Part shown: positions 7,042 to 15,527 of the stretch, one piece after another
How the letters are laid out: the number at the start of each line of letters is the position of its first letter
How positions within the stretch are numbered: the stretch's first letter is position 1
Source of the DNA: an uncultured Oscillospiraceae bacterium
GTDB lineage: Bacteria; Bacillota; Clostridia; Oscillospirales; Oscillospiraceae
DNA length: 49,926 nt
Assembly (NCBI GenBank): GCA_947631865.1
Contig: CANRNF010000013.1
Coordinates: forward strand, 1-49,926
Reading direction: 5' to 3'
Notes under the pieces: model-generated
What the model was told of the DNA's origin: nothing
The model's database searches: none
What the model saw: only the letters and a program-made list of their open reading frames with translations
Position numbers and translations under genes: made by a program

Positions 7042-7731
7042 ATGAAGAAAGTTTTGGTTTTGGAGGACGAGTCCAGCATCCGCTCCTTCGTGGTCATCAA
7101 CCTGAAGCGGTCCGGCTACGAGCCCATCGAGGCGGAGACCGGCGAGCAGGCCCTGGAGCAGCTCAAGCAGAACCCGGACATCAAGGTGGCCCTGCTGGAC
7201 GTGATGCTGCCGGATATCGACGGCTTCGAGGTCTGCCGCCGCATCCGGGCGTCCGACTCGAAGATCGGCATCATCATGCTCACCGCCAAGAGCCAGGAGA
7301 TGGACAAGGTCACGGGCCTGATGACCGGCGCGGACGACTATGTGACCAAGCCCTTTTCCCCCGCGGAGCTCACCGCCCGCATTGACGCCCTGTTCCGCCG
7401 CACCGGCGCGGAGGATCCCCAGAGCGACGGCGGCGAGCTGCACCAGGGCCCCTTCCGGCTCAACACCCGCAACCGGACATTGGAGAAGAACGGCGAGCGC
7501 ATCAAGCTCACCCAGATCGAGTACTCCATCATGAAGCTGTTTATGGATAACCCCGGCCGGGCCCTGTCCCGGGAGGACATCCTGAACGCCGTGTGGGGCC
7601 GGGACTACTTCGGCGAGCTGAAGATCGTGGACGTGAACATCCGCCGTCTGCGCATCAAGATCGAGGACAACAGCACCATCCCTACCTATATCACCACCGT
7701 GTGGGGCTACGGGTATAAGTGGGGATTTTGA
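7042..7731 (+). CDS. OmpR-family response regulator
   Basis: A 229-aa regulator. The receiver domain (1-120) has acidic pocket residues ED at 8-9, phospho-acceptor D53 in LLDVMLPDIDGF, the conserved Thr in LTAKS, and Lys in TKPFSP. The C-terminal winged helix (about 130-229) ends with the typical YITTVWGYGYKW. An earlier in-frame ATG at 7000 overlaps the lipoprotein gene; 7042 is preferred because MKKVLVLEDE is the family N-terminus and AGGAGG lies upstream. It pairs with the kinase at 7912. Confidence 0.95.
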   Translation: MKKVLVLEDESSIRSFVVINLKRSGYEPIEAETGEQALEQLKQNPDIKVALLDVMLPDIDGFEVCRRIRASDSKIGIIMLTAKSQEMDKVTGLMTGADDYVTKPFSPAELTARIDALFRRTGAEDPQSDGGELHQGPFRLNTRNRTLEKNGERIKLTQIEYSIMKLFMDNPGRALSREDILNAVWGRDYFGELKIVDVNIRRLRIKIEDNSTIPTYITTVWGYGYKWGF

Positions 7732-7735
7732 CAGT

Positions 7736-7857
7736 CGTTTGAAAGGCCTGCGCCTTTCAAACGAGAAGGTTTGCAGTCCGCTGCAGCGCACTCGCTGCGC
7801 TCGCACGTTTGCGGCCTGAGAAGAGATTTTTCCGAGGTACACGCCCCCGGAAAAATC
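7736..7857. repeat. Palindromes between regulator and kinase genes
   Basis: The 180-bp spacer holds an 11-bp perfect stem (CGTTTGAAAGG / CCTTTCAAACG, 7736-7763) immediately after the regulator stop, a small GCAGCG/CGCTGC stem near 7782, and a 10-bp perfect stem (GATTTTTCCG / CGGAAAAATC, 7825-7857). None has a strong T-run directly after it. They could attenuate or stabilise the downstream kinase message. No coding sequence is seen here. Confidence 0.75.
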
Positions 7858-7911
7858 ATCTAACTTTTTTCACGCCTGCGGGCGCGAACTCTGCGAGGCT
7901 TGTATTCATCT

Positions 7912-9363
7912 ATGGGGAAACTTCTGGCAAAACAGCATGTGCGGGGGCTGCGCAGCCGCTGGCTTCGGTCCGGTGTGCTGCTGACCGTCGCGGTGGTGGT
8001 GCTGTTCACGCTGGTGTTCTCCCTGGGCGTGCGCAGCTACTACTACAGCGCCGTGCGCACGGGCCTTGCCTCCAAGGCCCAGTCTGCCTCCACCTTCTTC
8101 ACCGGCTACGTCTCCCGGACCTACAGCCAGTACTACCAGAGCGCCTACCGCTATACGGAGACATTTGAGGACAAGGACGTTTTGGAGCTGCAGTTCGTGA
8201 ACACCAGCGGCGTGGTGGAGGTATCCAGCTACGGCATCTCCGCCGGCACCGTGGCCGACACCCGGGACGTGAGCACCGCCCTGGAGCAGAAGACCATCGG
8301 CTCCTGGTCCGGCCGGCGCAACGGCACCGGCGAGAAGATCATGGCCGTGACCGCGCCCCTCCTCAGCTCCGACGGCACGGTGGTGGGCGCCATGCGGTAC
8401 GTGACCAGCCTGCATCTGGTGACACGGCAGATCGGCCTCATCTCCGCCGCCGTGGCGGGCATCGGCCTGCTGGTCATCCTGGCGGTGATCGTCTCCAATC
8501 TCTATTTCATCCGGCCCGTGACCGAGCAGCTGGTGGAGCTGACCGCCATGAGCCGGCGCATCGCCGAGGGCAGCTACGGCATCCAGGTCCAGAAGAAATA
8601 CGACGACGAGATCGGCGACCTGACCGACGCCATCAACGAGATGAGCGCCAAGATCGGCGAGTCGGAGCGGGTGCAGACCGAGTTCATCTCCTCCATCTCC
8701 CACGAGCTGCGCACCCCCCTCACCGCCATCACCGGCTGGGCGGAGACCCTGGCCTACGACGAGTCCATCTCCCCCGACGCCCAGCGGGGCATCGCCATCA
8801 TCTCCAAGGAGTCCGGGCGGCTCACCAAAATGGTGGAGTCCCTGCTGGAGTTCACCCGTATCCAGGACGGCCGGTTCAATCTGAACGTGGAGACATTGGA
8901 CGTGACCGCGGAGCTGGAGGACGCCATCTTCACCTACGGCAAGCTCCTGGAGCAGGACGGCATCGCCGTGGAGTACACCCCGCCCACGGAGGAGATCCCC
9001 TTCGTCCTGGGCGACGCGGAGCGGCTCAAGCAGGTGTTTTTGAACATCATGGATAACGCCGCGAAATACGGCCGGGCCGCCGGCCGCATCCAGGTCACCA
9101 TCGGCGCCACCGGCGCCTGGGTGGTCATCCGGTTCAGGGACTTCGGTCCTGGCATCCCCCCGGAGGAGCTGCCCTTCGTGAAGAAGAAGTTCTATAAAGG
9201 CAGCGGCAAGGAGCGGGGCAGCGGCATAGGCTTGGCGGTGTGCGACGAGATCGTCACCCGCCACAAGGGCAAGCTGGAACTGGAGAACGCCGCCGACGGC
9301 CGCACCGGCCTCATCGTGACGGTGATGCTCCCGGTCATGAATGAAGAGGAATTGACAATATAA
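7912..9363 (+). CDS. Membrane sensor histidine kinase
   Basis: A 483-aa kinase with transmembrane segments at about 21-41 and 176-197 flanking an extracellular sensor domain of about 130 residues. A HAMP linker follows (RPVTEQLVELTAMSRRIAEG), then HisKA with H264 in SSISHELRTPLT, then HATPase_c with N-box NIMDNAAKYG and G-boxes DFGPGIP and GSGIGLAVC. It phosphorylates the regulator at 7042. The start is uncertain: ATG 7912 has only a distant GAGG, and a TTG at 7900 is in frame. The gene is separated from its partner by structured spacer DNA, so expression may be uneven. Confidence 0.94.
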   Translation: MGKLLAKQHVRGLRSRWLRSGVLLTVAVVVLFTLVFSLGVRSYYYSAVRTGLASKAQSASTFFTGYVSRTYSQYYQSAYRYTETFEDKDVLELQFVNTSGVVEVSSYGISAGTVADTRDVSTALEQKTIGSWSGRRNGTGEKIMAVTAPLLSSDGTVVGAMRYVTSLHLVTRQIGLISAAVAGIGLLVILAVIVSNLYFIRPVTEQLVELTAMSRRIAEGSYGIQVQKKYDDEIGDLTDAINEMSAKIGESERVQTEFISSISHELRTPLTAITGWAETLAYDESISPDAQRGIAIISKESGRLTKMVESLLEFTRIQDGRFNLNVETLDVTAELEDAIFTYGKLLEQDGIAVEYTPPTEEIPFVLGDAERLKQVFLNIMDNAAKYGRAAGRIQVTIGATGAWVVIRFRDFGPGIPPEELPFVKKKFYKGSGKERGSGIGLAVCDEIVTRHKGKLELENAADGRTGLIVTVMLPVMNEEELTI

Positions 9364-9373
9364 ATACCTTATA

Positions 9374-9494
9374 GCCTCCCTCAGACGAGGGAGGTGGCTC
9401 GCCCGCCAGGGCGAGACGGAGGGAGGGAATATACTACTACTTCTCTCCCCCAGTCACCGCTTTCAGCGGCGACAGCCCCCTCGTCAGAGGGGGC
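9374..9494. repeat. REPIN-like double-hairpin element R1
   Basis: About 121 bp with outer hairpin CCTCCCTC-AGAC-GAGGGAGG at the left and CCCCCTC-GTCA-GAGGGGG at the right, inner hairpins (GCTCGCCC/GGGCGAGA and CCGC/GCGG), and a central stem of GGAGGG against CCCCC/CTCC. It lies between the kinase gene and the DUF1385 gene. Related copies are at 12708, 13407, 32491 and 35366. Confidence 0.88.
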
Positions 9495-9547
9495 TGCCCA
9501 AGCAGTTGCGAGGCAAAGCCTCGCCGATCCTAAAGAAAGGCGGAAAA

Positions 9548-10525
9548 ATGTCAAGCAAGAACCAGCAAAATAATAGCTGCGCCTTCCGCACGTCCATCGG
9601 CGGCCAGGCGCTCATCGAGGGCATCCTCATGCGGGGCCCGGAAAAGCAGGCCATCGTCATCCGGGACCAGGACGGCAGTCTGGTCACCAAGGTGGAGCCC
9701 ATCAACCAGCTCCGGGACAAACACCCCATCTTGGGCTGGCCCCTCATCCGGGGCGTGGTGAATTTCATAGACAGCATGGCCAAGGGCATGAAGGCCATCA
9801 CCTACTCCGCCAGCTTCCTGCCCGAGGAGGAGCAGGAGGAGCCCTCCAAGCTGGACCTGTGGATCGAGAAGAAGTTCAGCTCCGACAAGGCGGAAAAGCT
9901 CATCATCGGCGTCGCCGTCGTATTGGGCATCGCCCTGGCGGTAGGCCTTTTCATCTTCCTTCCCACGCTGCTGGTGGGCCTCATCCCGCCCCTGCGCCAC
10001 GGCCACGACGGCCTTCGCACCCTGCTTGAGGGCGTGATGAAGCTTGTCATCTTCCTGGGCTACATGGGCGCGGTGAGCCAGATGAAGGAGATGAAGCGCA
10101 TGTGGTCCTACCACGGCGCGGAGCACAAGACCATCTACTGCTACGAGCACGGCAGGGACCTGACGGTGGAGAACGTCCGTAAGGAAAGCCGGTTCCACCC
10201 CCGCTGCGGCACCAGTTTCCTGCTGGTAGTGGTCATCCTGAGCATCTTCGTGTTCATCGTCGCCAACGCCTTCCTGCACGTGGACAACGTGTTTCTGCGC
10301 ATCCTGGTGAAGCTGCTGCTTCTGCCCATCGTGGTGAGCCTCAGTTATGAGCTGAACCGCTGGATCGGCCGGCACGACGACATGGTCATCGCGAAGATAC
10401 TGTCCTGGCCGGGCCGGAAGCTCCAGCTCCTCACCACCCGGGAGCCGGACGAGGGCATGATGGAGGTGGCCATCGAATCCTTAAAACTCGTGATCCCCGA
10501 GAAAAAGGGTTCTGATGCCTGGTAA
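9548..10525 (+). CDS. DUF1385 family membrane protein
   Basis: A 325-aa protein of the DUF1385 family, recognised by the N-terminal IGGQALIEGILMRGP, the WSYHGAEHKTIYCYE segment and FHPRCGTSFL. Hydrophobic segments lie at about 115-150, 165-180, 225-250 and 255-275. The biochemical role of the family is unknown. In many clostridia the gene lies directly before prmC and prfA-related genes, and here it is followed by prmC. The start at 9548 follows AAAGGCGG; an upstream in-frame ATG at 9506 overlaps the R1 flank. Confidence 0.92.
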   Translation: MSSKNQQNNSCAFRTSIGGQALIEGILMRGPEKQAIVIRDQDGSLVTKVEPINQLRDKHPILGWPLIRGVVNFIDSMAKGMKAITYSASFLPEEEQEEPSKLDLWIEKKFSSDKAEKLIIGVAVVLGIALAVGLFIFLPTLLVGLIPPLRHGHDGLRTLLEGVMKLVIFLGYMGAVSQMKEMKRMWSYHGAEHKTIYCYEHGRDLTVENVRKESRFHPRCGTSFLLVVVILSIFVFIVANAFLHVDNVFLRILVKLLLLPIVVSLSYELNRWIGRHDDMVIAKILSWPGRKLQLLTTREPDEGMMEVAIESLKLVIPEKKGSDAW

Positions 10526-10556
10526 AAATATAGAATAAGACTACCCTTTCGAGGAT

Positions 10557-10634
10557 GATTTGCGCAGGGCGAGGCGGATCGACGAAGGCGTACATGGGGT
10601 ACGTCGAGGAGGACAACGAAGCCATGCACAAATC
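10557..10634. repeat. Imperfect palindromic intergenic element
   Basis: In the 144-bp gap before prmC, outer arms GATTTGCGCA (10557-10566) and TGCACAAATC (10625-10634) are inverted with one mismatch, and the centre contains CGTAC-ATGGG-GTACG (10589-10603) flanked by GACGA and TCGAGG. The whole ~80-100 bp could fold into one long hairpin. No ORF with a ribosome site is present. It resembles a small non-autonomous element or a structured RNA leader. Confidence 0.65.
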
Positions 10635-10669
10635 AGACCGAAACCCCAGATAGAGAGAGGGGACCTGAT

Positions 10670-11536
10670 ATGGCTAAAACCTATAACGATATCTATATAA
10701 AGGCCCGGCGGCGTCTGAAGGACGCGGGCATAGAGGCCCACAGCCTGGAGGCCCGGCTCATGGTGTCCCAGGCGGCGGGCAAGTCCATGGAGAAGCTGAT
10801 GCAGGATCTGAATCTGTACTCCTCCGACGAGGTGGACAAGACCGTGCAGGCCATGGTGGACCGGCGCATCGCCGGGGAGCCCGTGGCCTACATCACCGGT
10901 CTGTGGGAGTTTTACGGCGTGCCCCTGGAGATCACCCGGGACGCCCTCATCCCCCGGTCGGACACGGAGGTGCTGGTGAAGGCGGCCATCGACCTGTTCG
11001 ATGGGCGCAACGGCCGGCCCCGGATCCTGGACCTGTGCGCCGGGTCGGGCTGCGTGGGCGTGGCCATGGGCGTGCACATGCCGGGCGCCCGGGTGGTCAT
11101 GGTGGACAACAGCCCCAAGGCCCTCAGCCTGTGCCGGCGGAACATCCACCGCAACGACCTGGACGTGCGGGTGCTGTGCGTGGAGGCGGACGTGACCAAA
11201 AAGCCTCCCATGCTTTTGGGGGACTTTGACCTCATCACCTGCAACGCCCCCTATATCCCCACGGCGGAGCTGGAGACCCTGGACCCCTCCGTGAAGGACT
11301 ACGAGCCCATCCACGCCCTGGACGGCGGAGAGGACGGGCTGGACATCATCCGTCCGGTCATCGCCTTGTGGAAGTCCGTTTTAAGGGACAACGGCGTTCT
11401 TATGCTGGAAGTCGGCGAGGGGCAGGCCCCCGCCGTGGCTGAATTGATGGAGAAGAGCGGCTTTACCGGCGTCGTCTTCTTCAAGGACACGGGCGGCACC
11501 GACCGGGTGGTGGCGGGCCGCATCCGCAGGACCTGA
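10670..11536 (+). CDS. prmC: Release factor glutamine methyltransferase
   Basis: A 288-aa PrmC/HemK-type enzyme. A helical N-terminal domain (1-85) is followed by a class I methyltransferase domain with motif I LDLCAGSGCVGVAMG and the acidic Asp in MVDNSP. It methylates the GGQ glutamine of RF1/RF2 using S-adenosylmethionine. The catalytic NPPY motif reads N192-A-P-Y195 here, one base change from canonical. The PVAYITG and LIPRSDTEVLV motifs confirm the family. AGAGGGG precedes the start. It lies between DUF1385 and recA. Confidence 0.93.
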   Translation: MAKTYNDIYIKARRRLKDAGIEAHSLEARLMVSQAAGKSMEKLMQDLNLYSSDEVDKTVQAMVDRRIAGEPVAYITGLWEFYGVPLEITRDALIPRSDTEVLVKAAIDLFDGRNGRPRILDLCAGSGCVGVAMGVHMPGARVVMVDNSPKALSLCRRNIHRNDLDVRVLCVEADVTKKPPMLLGDFDLITCNAPYIPTAELETLDPSVKDYEPIHALDGGEDGLDIIRPVIALWKSVLRDNGVLMLEVGEGQAPAVAELMEKSGFTGVVFFKDTGGTDRVVAGRIRRT

Positions 11537-11584
11537 GCGCGCAAATCGCGCACACGAAATACGATCAGAGAGAGGACGGCACTT

Positions 11585-12697
11585 ATGGCGGCGAAAAAGA
11601 CGGCCCCCCTGCCCACCGTGGGCCAGGCGGAGGACAAGAAAAAGGCGCTGGAAACGGCGCTGGCACAGATCGAGAAGAATTACGGCAAGGGCGCCATCAT
11701 GCGCCTGGGCGAGGACATCCCCGTGAACGTGGAGAGCATCTCCACCGGCTCCCTGGGGCTGGACCTGGCCCTGGGCATCGGCGGCGTGCCCCGGGGACGC
11801 ATCGTGGAGATCTACGGCCCCGAGGCCAGCGGCAAGACCACCCTGGCCCTGCACCTGGTGGCCTCCGCCCAGAAGGGCGGCGGCGAGGTGGCCTATATCG
11901 ACGTGGAGCACGCGCTGGAGCCGGCCTATGCCCGCGCCCTGGGCGTGGACATCGACAACCTGCTCATCTCCCAGCCGGACACCGCCGAGCAGGCCCTGCA
12001 GATCACCGAGGCCCTGGTGCGCTCCGGCGCTTTGGACGTGATCGTGGTGGACTCCGTGGCGGCCCTGCTGCCCCGCAGCGAGCTGGAGGGCGAGATGGGC
12101 GACTCCACCGTGGGCGTGCTGGCCCGGCTCATGAGCCAGGCCCTGCGGAAGCTGGCGGGCATCGTGTCCAAGACCAACTGCATCGTGGTGTTCATCAACC
12201 AGCTCCGGGAGAAGATCGGCGTCATGTACGGCAACCCGGAGACCACCCCCGGCGGCCGGGCGCTGAAGTATTATTCCAGCGTGCGCCTGGACGTGCGCCG
12301 GGTAGAGACCCTCAAGTCCGGGAACGAGATGATCGGCAACCGGACCCGGGTAAAGATCGTGAAGAATAAGGTCGCGCCCCCCTTCAAGGAGGCCCAGTTC
12401 GATATCATCTACGGCGAGGGCATCTCCAAGATCGGCGAGATCATCGACCTCGGCGTGCAGCTGGACCTGATCGAAAAGGCCGGCGCCTGGTTCACCTGCT
12501 GCGGCGAGCGCTTCCAGGGCCGGGACGGGGTGAAGGAGTTTCTCATGGAGAACCCGGACAAGGCCGATGAGCTGGAGGCCCAGATCCGGGCTAACGCCCA
12601 CAAGCTCATGAGCCCCCAGGCCCTGAAGGCCGCCAAGGCCGCCGGCCGGGCGGTGGACGTGTCGGCGGAAGATTTTGACGACGGCAGCGACGACTGA
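11585..12697 (+). CDS. recA: Recombinase RecA
   Basis: A 370-aa RecA with Walker [10 protein letters not shown] at 78-86, Walker [12 protein letters not shown]1/L2 loops around the EGEMGD region and the [17 protein letters not shown] segment, and an acidic C-terminal tail ending EDFDDGSDD. It forms ATP-dependent filaments on single-stranded DNA for recombination and induces LexA self-cleavage. The start follows AGAGAGG. An REPIN-like element separates it from recX, its usual regulator. No clear SOS box was seen in the short 48-bp upstream gap. Confidence 0.97.
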   Translation: MAAKKTAPLPTVGQAEDKKKALETALAQIEKNYGKGAIMRLGEDIPVNVESISTGSLGLDLALGIGGVPRGRIVEIYGPEASGKTTLALHLVASAQKGGGEVAYIDVEHALEPAYARALGVDIDNLLISQPDTAEQALQITEALVRSGALDVIVVDSVAALLPRSELEGEMGDSTVGVLARLMSQALRKLAGIVSKTNCIVVFINQLREKIGVMYGNPETTPGGRALKYYSSVRLDVRRVETLKSGNEMIGNRTRVKIVKNKVAPPFKEAQFDIIYGEGISKIGEIIDLGVQLDLIEKAGAWFTCCGERFQGRDGVKEFLMENPDKADELEAQIRANAHKLMSPQALKAAKAAGRAVDVSAEDFDDGSDD

Positions 12698-12707
12698 CCG
12701 CATCTAA

Positions 12708-12822
12708 GCCTCCCTCAGACGAGGGAGGTGGCGCGGCGACAGCCGCGACGGAGGGAGAGATAGACGATTTCCCTCCCTCAGTCACCGCTTTCAGCGGCGA
12801 CAGCCCCCTCGTCTGAGGGGGC
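12708..12822. repeat. REPIN-like double-hairpin element R2
   Basis: 115 bp between recA and recX. Left arm: hairpin CCTCCCTC-AGAC-GAGGGAGG then GCGGC-GACA-GCCGC. Right arm: CCGC-TTTCA-GCGG then GCCCCCTC-GTCT-GAGGGGGC. The two arms also pair centrally (GACGGAGGGAG against CTCCCTCAGTC). Close to R3 in sequence; both are followed by CAATAAGGTGTT. Confidence 0.92.
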
Positions 12823-12840
12823 CGCAATAAGGTGTTTTCT

Positions 12841-13380
12841 ATGGATGAGCAATATAAACATACCGTCCGGTCGGTGATGAACGACCCGGCAGGGGAGCTG
12901 GAACCGCCCAAAAAGCGAAAGACCCCCGCCGAGCCCCTGGAACGGGCGAAAAAATGGGCCCTGGACTACTTAAAGCGCCCCCACTCCGAGAAGGAGCTGC
13001 GGGACAAGCTGAAGGAGAAGGGCTGCGCTCAGGAGGACATCGACACCGTGACGGCCCTGTGCCTGGACTACGGCTTTCTGGACGATGGCGAGTACGCCGG
13101 GATGATCGCCCGGCACTACGCCGCCATGGGCTACGGCCCCGGCCGGGTCCGCACGGAACTGAACCGCCGGGGCGTGCCCAAGGAGCTGTGGGACCGGGCC
13201 ATGGAGGAACTGCCCCAGGACACGGACACCATCGATAAGCTCCTGGCGGCCCGCCTCCGGGGCCGGGACATAAACGACCGCAAAGAACGGGACAAGGCCG
13301 CGGCGGCGCTCTTCCGCCGGGGCTTTTCCTGGGATGAGATACGCGCCGCACTTCGTCGGTACGGGGCAGAGGACGAGTGA
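12841..13380 (+). CDS. recX: Regulatory protein RecX
   Basis: A 179-aa RecX-type protein made of tandem three-helix repeats. Typical segments are ALDYLKRPHSEKELRDKL, VTALCLDYGFLDDGEYA, and GYGPGRVRTELNRRGVPKELWDRA. It binds RecA filaments and limits recombinase activity. It directly follows recA and is read in the same direction. ATG 12841 is used because AAGGTG lies six bases upstream; a GTG at 12832 falls inside that site. The ribosome site lies within sequence shared with the one before rimO. Confidence 0.93.
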   Translation: MDEQYKHTVRSVMNDPAGELEPPKKRKTPAEPLERAKKWALDYLKRPHSEKELRDKLKEKGCAQEDIDTVTALCLDYGFLDDGEYAGMIARHYAAMGYGPGRVRTELNRRGVPKELWDRAMEELPQDTDTIDKLLAARLRGRDINDRKERDKAAAALFRRGFSWDEIRAALRRYGAEDE

Positions 13381-13406
13381 ATCGCCGAAGGCGATACAAA
13401 TTGGAC

Positions 13407-13522
13407 GCCTCCCTCAGACGAGGGAGGTGGCGCGGCGTCAGCCGCGACGGAGGGAGAGATTATTGCTTTCTCTCCCCCAGTCACCGCCTGACGGCGGCGC
13501 CAGCCCCCTCGTCTGAGGGGGC
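13407..13522. repeat. REPIN-like double-hairpin element R3
   Basis: 116 bp between recX and rimO, in the same orientation as R2 and largely identical at both ends; differences cluster in the middle and are partly compensatory (inner hairpin CCGCC-TGAC-GGCGG). A small palindrome ATCGCC-GAA-GGCGAT (13381-13395) precedes it, straight after the recX stop. Confidence 0.92.
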
Positions 13523-13544
13523 CATCAATAAGGTGTTACCTCAT

Positions 13545-14852
13545 ATGAATATCCATTTTACCTCCCTCGGATGCGCAAAAAACCTAATTGATTCCGAACA
13601 GATGCTGGCCCTGGTGACCGCCGCGGGCCACGAGATCGTCGCGGACCCCGCCCAGGCGGACGCCGCGGTGGTCAACACCTGCGCCTTCATCGAGGCCGCC
13701 CAGCAGGAGGCCATCAACGCCATTTTGGAGCTGGCGGAACTGAAAAAGACCGGTTCCCTAAAACGCCTGGTGGTGACCGGGTGCCTGCCCCAGCGGTACT
13801 CCGGGGACATCCTCAAAGAGATACCCGAGATCGACGCGGTGCTGGGCACCGGCAGCTTCCCCGACATCGTCTCCGCTCTGGAAACGGAGGAGCATCACTT
13901 CGCCCGCTTCGCGGACAAGAACGCGACCCTGCCCGAGCTGGACCGGGCCGTGACCACCGGCCCGGGCTGGGCCTATGTGAAGATCGCGGACGGGTGCGAC
14001 AACCGCTGCGCCTACTGCGTCATCCCCTCCATCCGGGGCAGGTACCGCTCCCGGCCCGTGGACGCCATCCTGGCGGAAGCATCGAATTTGGCCCAGGCGG
14101 GCATCAAGGAGCTTATTTTGGTGGCCCAGGACGTGACGGCCTATGGCCGGGACTTCCGGGACGGTACCACTCTCTGCTCCCTCCTGCGGGAACTGGTGAA
14201 GGTGGAGGGCATAGAATGGATACGGCTCCACTACCTCTACCCCCATGAGATGACCGATGAGCTCATCGACCTCATCGCCGAGTCGCCGAAGGTGCTCCAC
14301 TATCTGGACATCCCCATCCAGCATGTGAACGACGCCATCCTCCGGCGCATGCGCCGGCCGGAGACCAGGGCCTCCATCGAGGCGCTGTTTCAAAAGCTCC
14401 GGGCACGCATCCCGGACGGGGTGATACGCACCAGCCTCATCGTGGGCCTGCCCGGCGAGGGTGAGGCGGAATTTCAGGAGCTTCTGGACTTCCTCAAGGA
14501 GCAGAAGCTGCCCCGGGCGGGGGCGTTCGTCTTCTCCCCCCAGGAGGGCACCGCCGCGGCGGAAATGCCTGACCGATGTACGGAAGAAGAGGCCCAGGCC
14601 CGCCGGGATGCGGTGATGGCGCTCCAGGCGGATATCATGGACGAGTACGACGCCGCCCAGATCGGCAGGACCTTCCAGGTGCTGTGCGAGGGCCGGAGCG
14701 AGGACGGCCGCTGGACCGGACGCCGCTACGCCGACTCCCCGGACGTGGACGAGCAGGTGCTCTTCACCGGCGAGGCCGTGCCCGGCGAATTTGCCCAAGT
14801 GCGCATCGACGCGCTGGAGGACGGCAACCTTATTGGTCATACCGCAAAATAA
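13545..14852 (+). CDS. rimO: Ribosomal protein S12 methylthiotransferase
   Basis: A 435-aa RimO. The N-terminal UPF0004 domain has three cluster cysteines (SLGCAKN, NTCAF, TGCLPQRY). The radical SAM domain carries CxxxCxxC in CDNRCAYC. A C-terminal TRAM-type domain (about 370-435) contacts S12. It adds a methylthio group to the S12 aspartate near the decoding site and uses two 4Fe-4S clusters. The frame is open upstream through R3, but MNIHFTSLGCAKN is the true N-terminus, with AAGGTG nine bases before ATG 13545. Confidence 0.96.
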   Translation: MNIHFTSLGCAKNLIDSEQMLALVTAAGHEIVADPAQADAAVVNTCAFIEAAQQEAINAILELAELKKTGSLKRLVVTGCLPQRYSGDILKEIPEIDAVLGTGSFPDIVSALETEEHHFARFADKNATLPELDRAVTTGPGWAYVKIADGCDNRCAYCVIPSIRGRYRSRPVDAILAEASNLAQAGIKELILVAQDVTAYGRDFRDGTTLCSLLRELVKVEGIEWIRLHYLYPHEMTDELIDLIAESPKVLHYLDIPIQHVNDAILRRMRRPETRASIEALFQKLRARIPDGVIRTSLIVGLPGEGEAEFQELLDFLKEQKLPRAGAFVFSPQEGTAAAEMPDRCTEEEAQARRDAVMALQADIMDEYDAAQIGRTFQVLCEGRSEDGRWTGRRYADSPDVDEQVLFTGEAVPGEFAQVRIDALEDGNLIGHTAK

Positions 14853-14876
14853 ACGTTAGCAAGGACCATTTCCTGT

Positions 14877-15524
14877 ATGTTTGACTATCTTCGAGAGACC
14901 ATAAAAGCCTACCAGGACCGGGACCCCGCGGCTCGCAGCGCCCTGGAGGTATACCTTTTGTATCCCGGCGTGAAGGCCGTGCTGCGCCACCGCCGGGCCC
15001 ACTGGTGCTGGACCCATGGGCTCAAATTCCTGGGCCGGGCCATTTCCCAGCGCACCCGCAGAAAGACCGGCATCGAGATACACCCCGGCGCCACCATCGG
15101 CCGCCGGCTGGTGATAGACCACGGCATGGGCGTGGTGATAGGCGAGACCGCCGAGATCGGGGACGACGTGCTTCTCTACCAGTGCGTCACCCTGGGCGGC
15201 ACGGGCAAGGACCACGGCAAGCGCCACCCCACCATCGGCAACAACGTCCTCATCGGCTCCGGCGCCAAGGTGCTGGGTCCCTTCAAGGTGGGGGACAACA
15301 GCCGCATCGCCTCCAACGCCGTGGTGCTCTCGGAGGTGCCCCCCAATTCCACCGCCGTGGGCGTGCCCGCCCACATCGCCCGCATCGCAGGGGAGAAGAC
15401 CGACTTCGCCTCCCGGGTGGACCAGATCAGCGTGTCCGACCCGGTGGCCCAGGAGCTTTGCGCCCTGCGCGGCCGCGTCATCGAACTGGAACAGCAAGTT
15501 TCCGCAAAGGAAAAGGAGAACTGA
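14877..15524 (+). CDS. cysE: Serine O-acetyltransferase
   Basis: A 215-aa short-form serine acetyltransferase. The N-terminal helical part is followed by left-handed beta-helix hexapeptide repeats ([37 protein letters not shown]) with the catalytic His residues in DHG and GKRHP. It makes O-acetylserine, the cysteine precursor. The last 25 residues form a charged coiled-coil-like extension. AAGGA precedes the start. The stop lies 3 bases before cysS, so cysteine synthesis and cysteine charging are likely coupled in one operon. Confidence 0.95.
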   Translation: MFDYLRETIKAYQDRDPAARSALEVYLLYPGVKAVLRHRRAHWCWTHGLKFLGRAISQRTRRKTGIEIHPGATIGRRLVIDHGMGVVIGETAEIGDDVLLYQCVTLGGTGKDHGKRHPTIGNNVLIGSGAKVLGPFKVGDNSRIASNAVVLSEVPPNSTAVGVPAHIARIAGEKTDFASRVDQISVSDPVAQELCALRGRVIELEQQVSAKEKEN

Positions 15525-15527
15525 CCC

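Noticed and set aside
13377-13544. Upstream extension of rimO to 13377
   Set aside because: The added residues are translated from repeat R3; the conserved N-terminus and ribosome site place the start at 13545.
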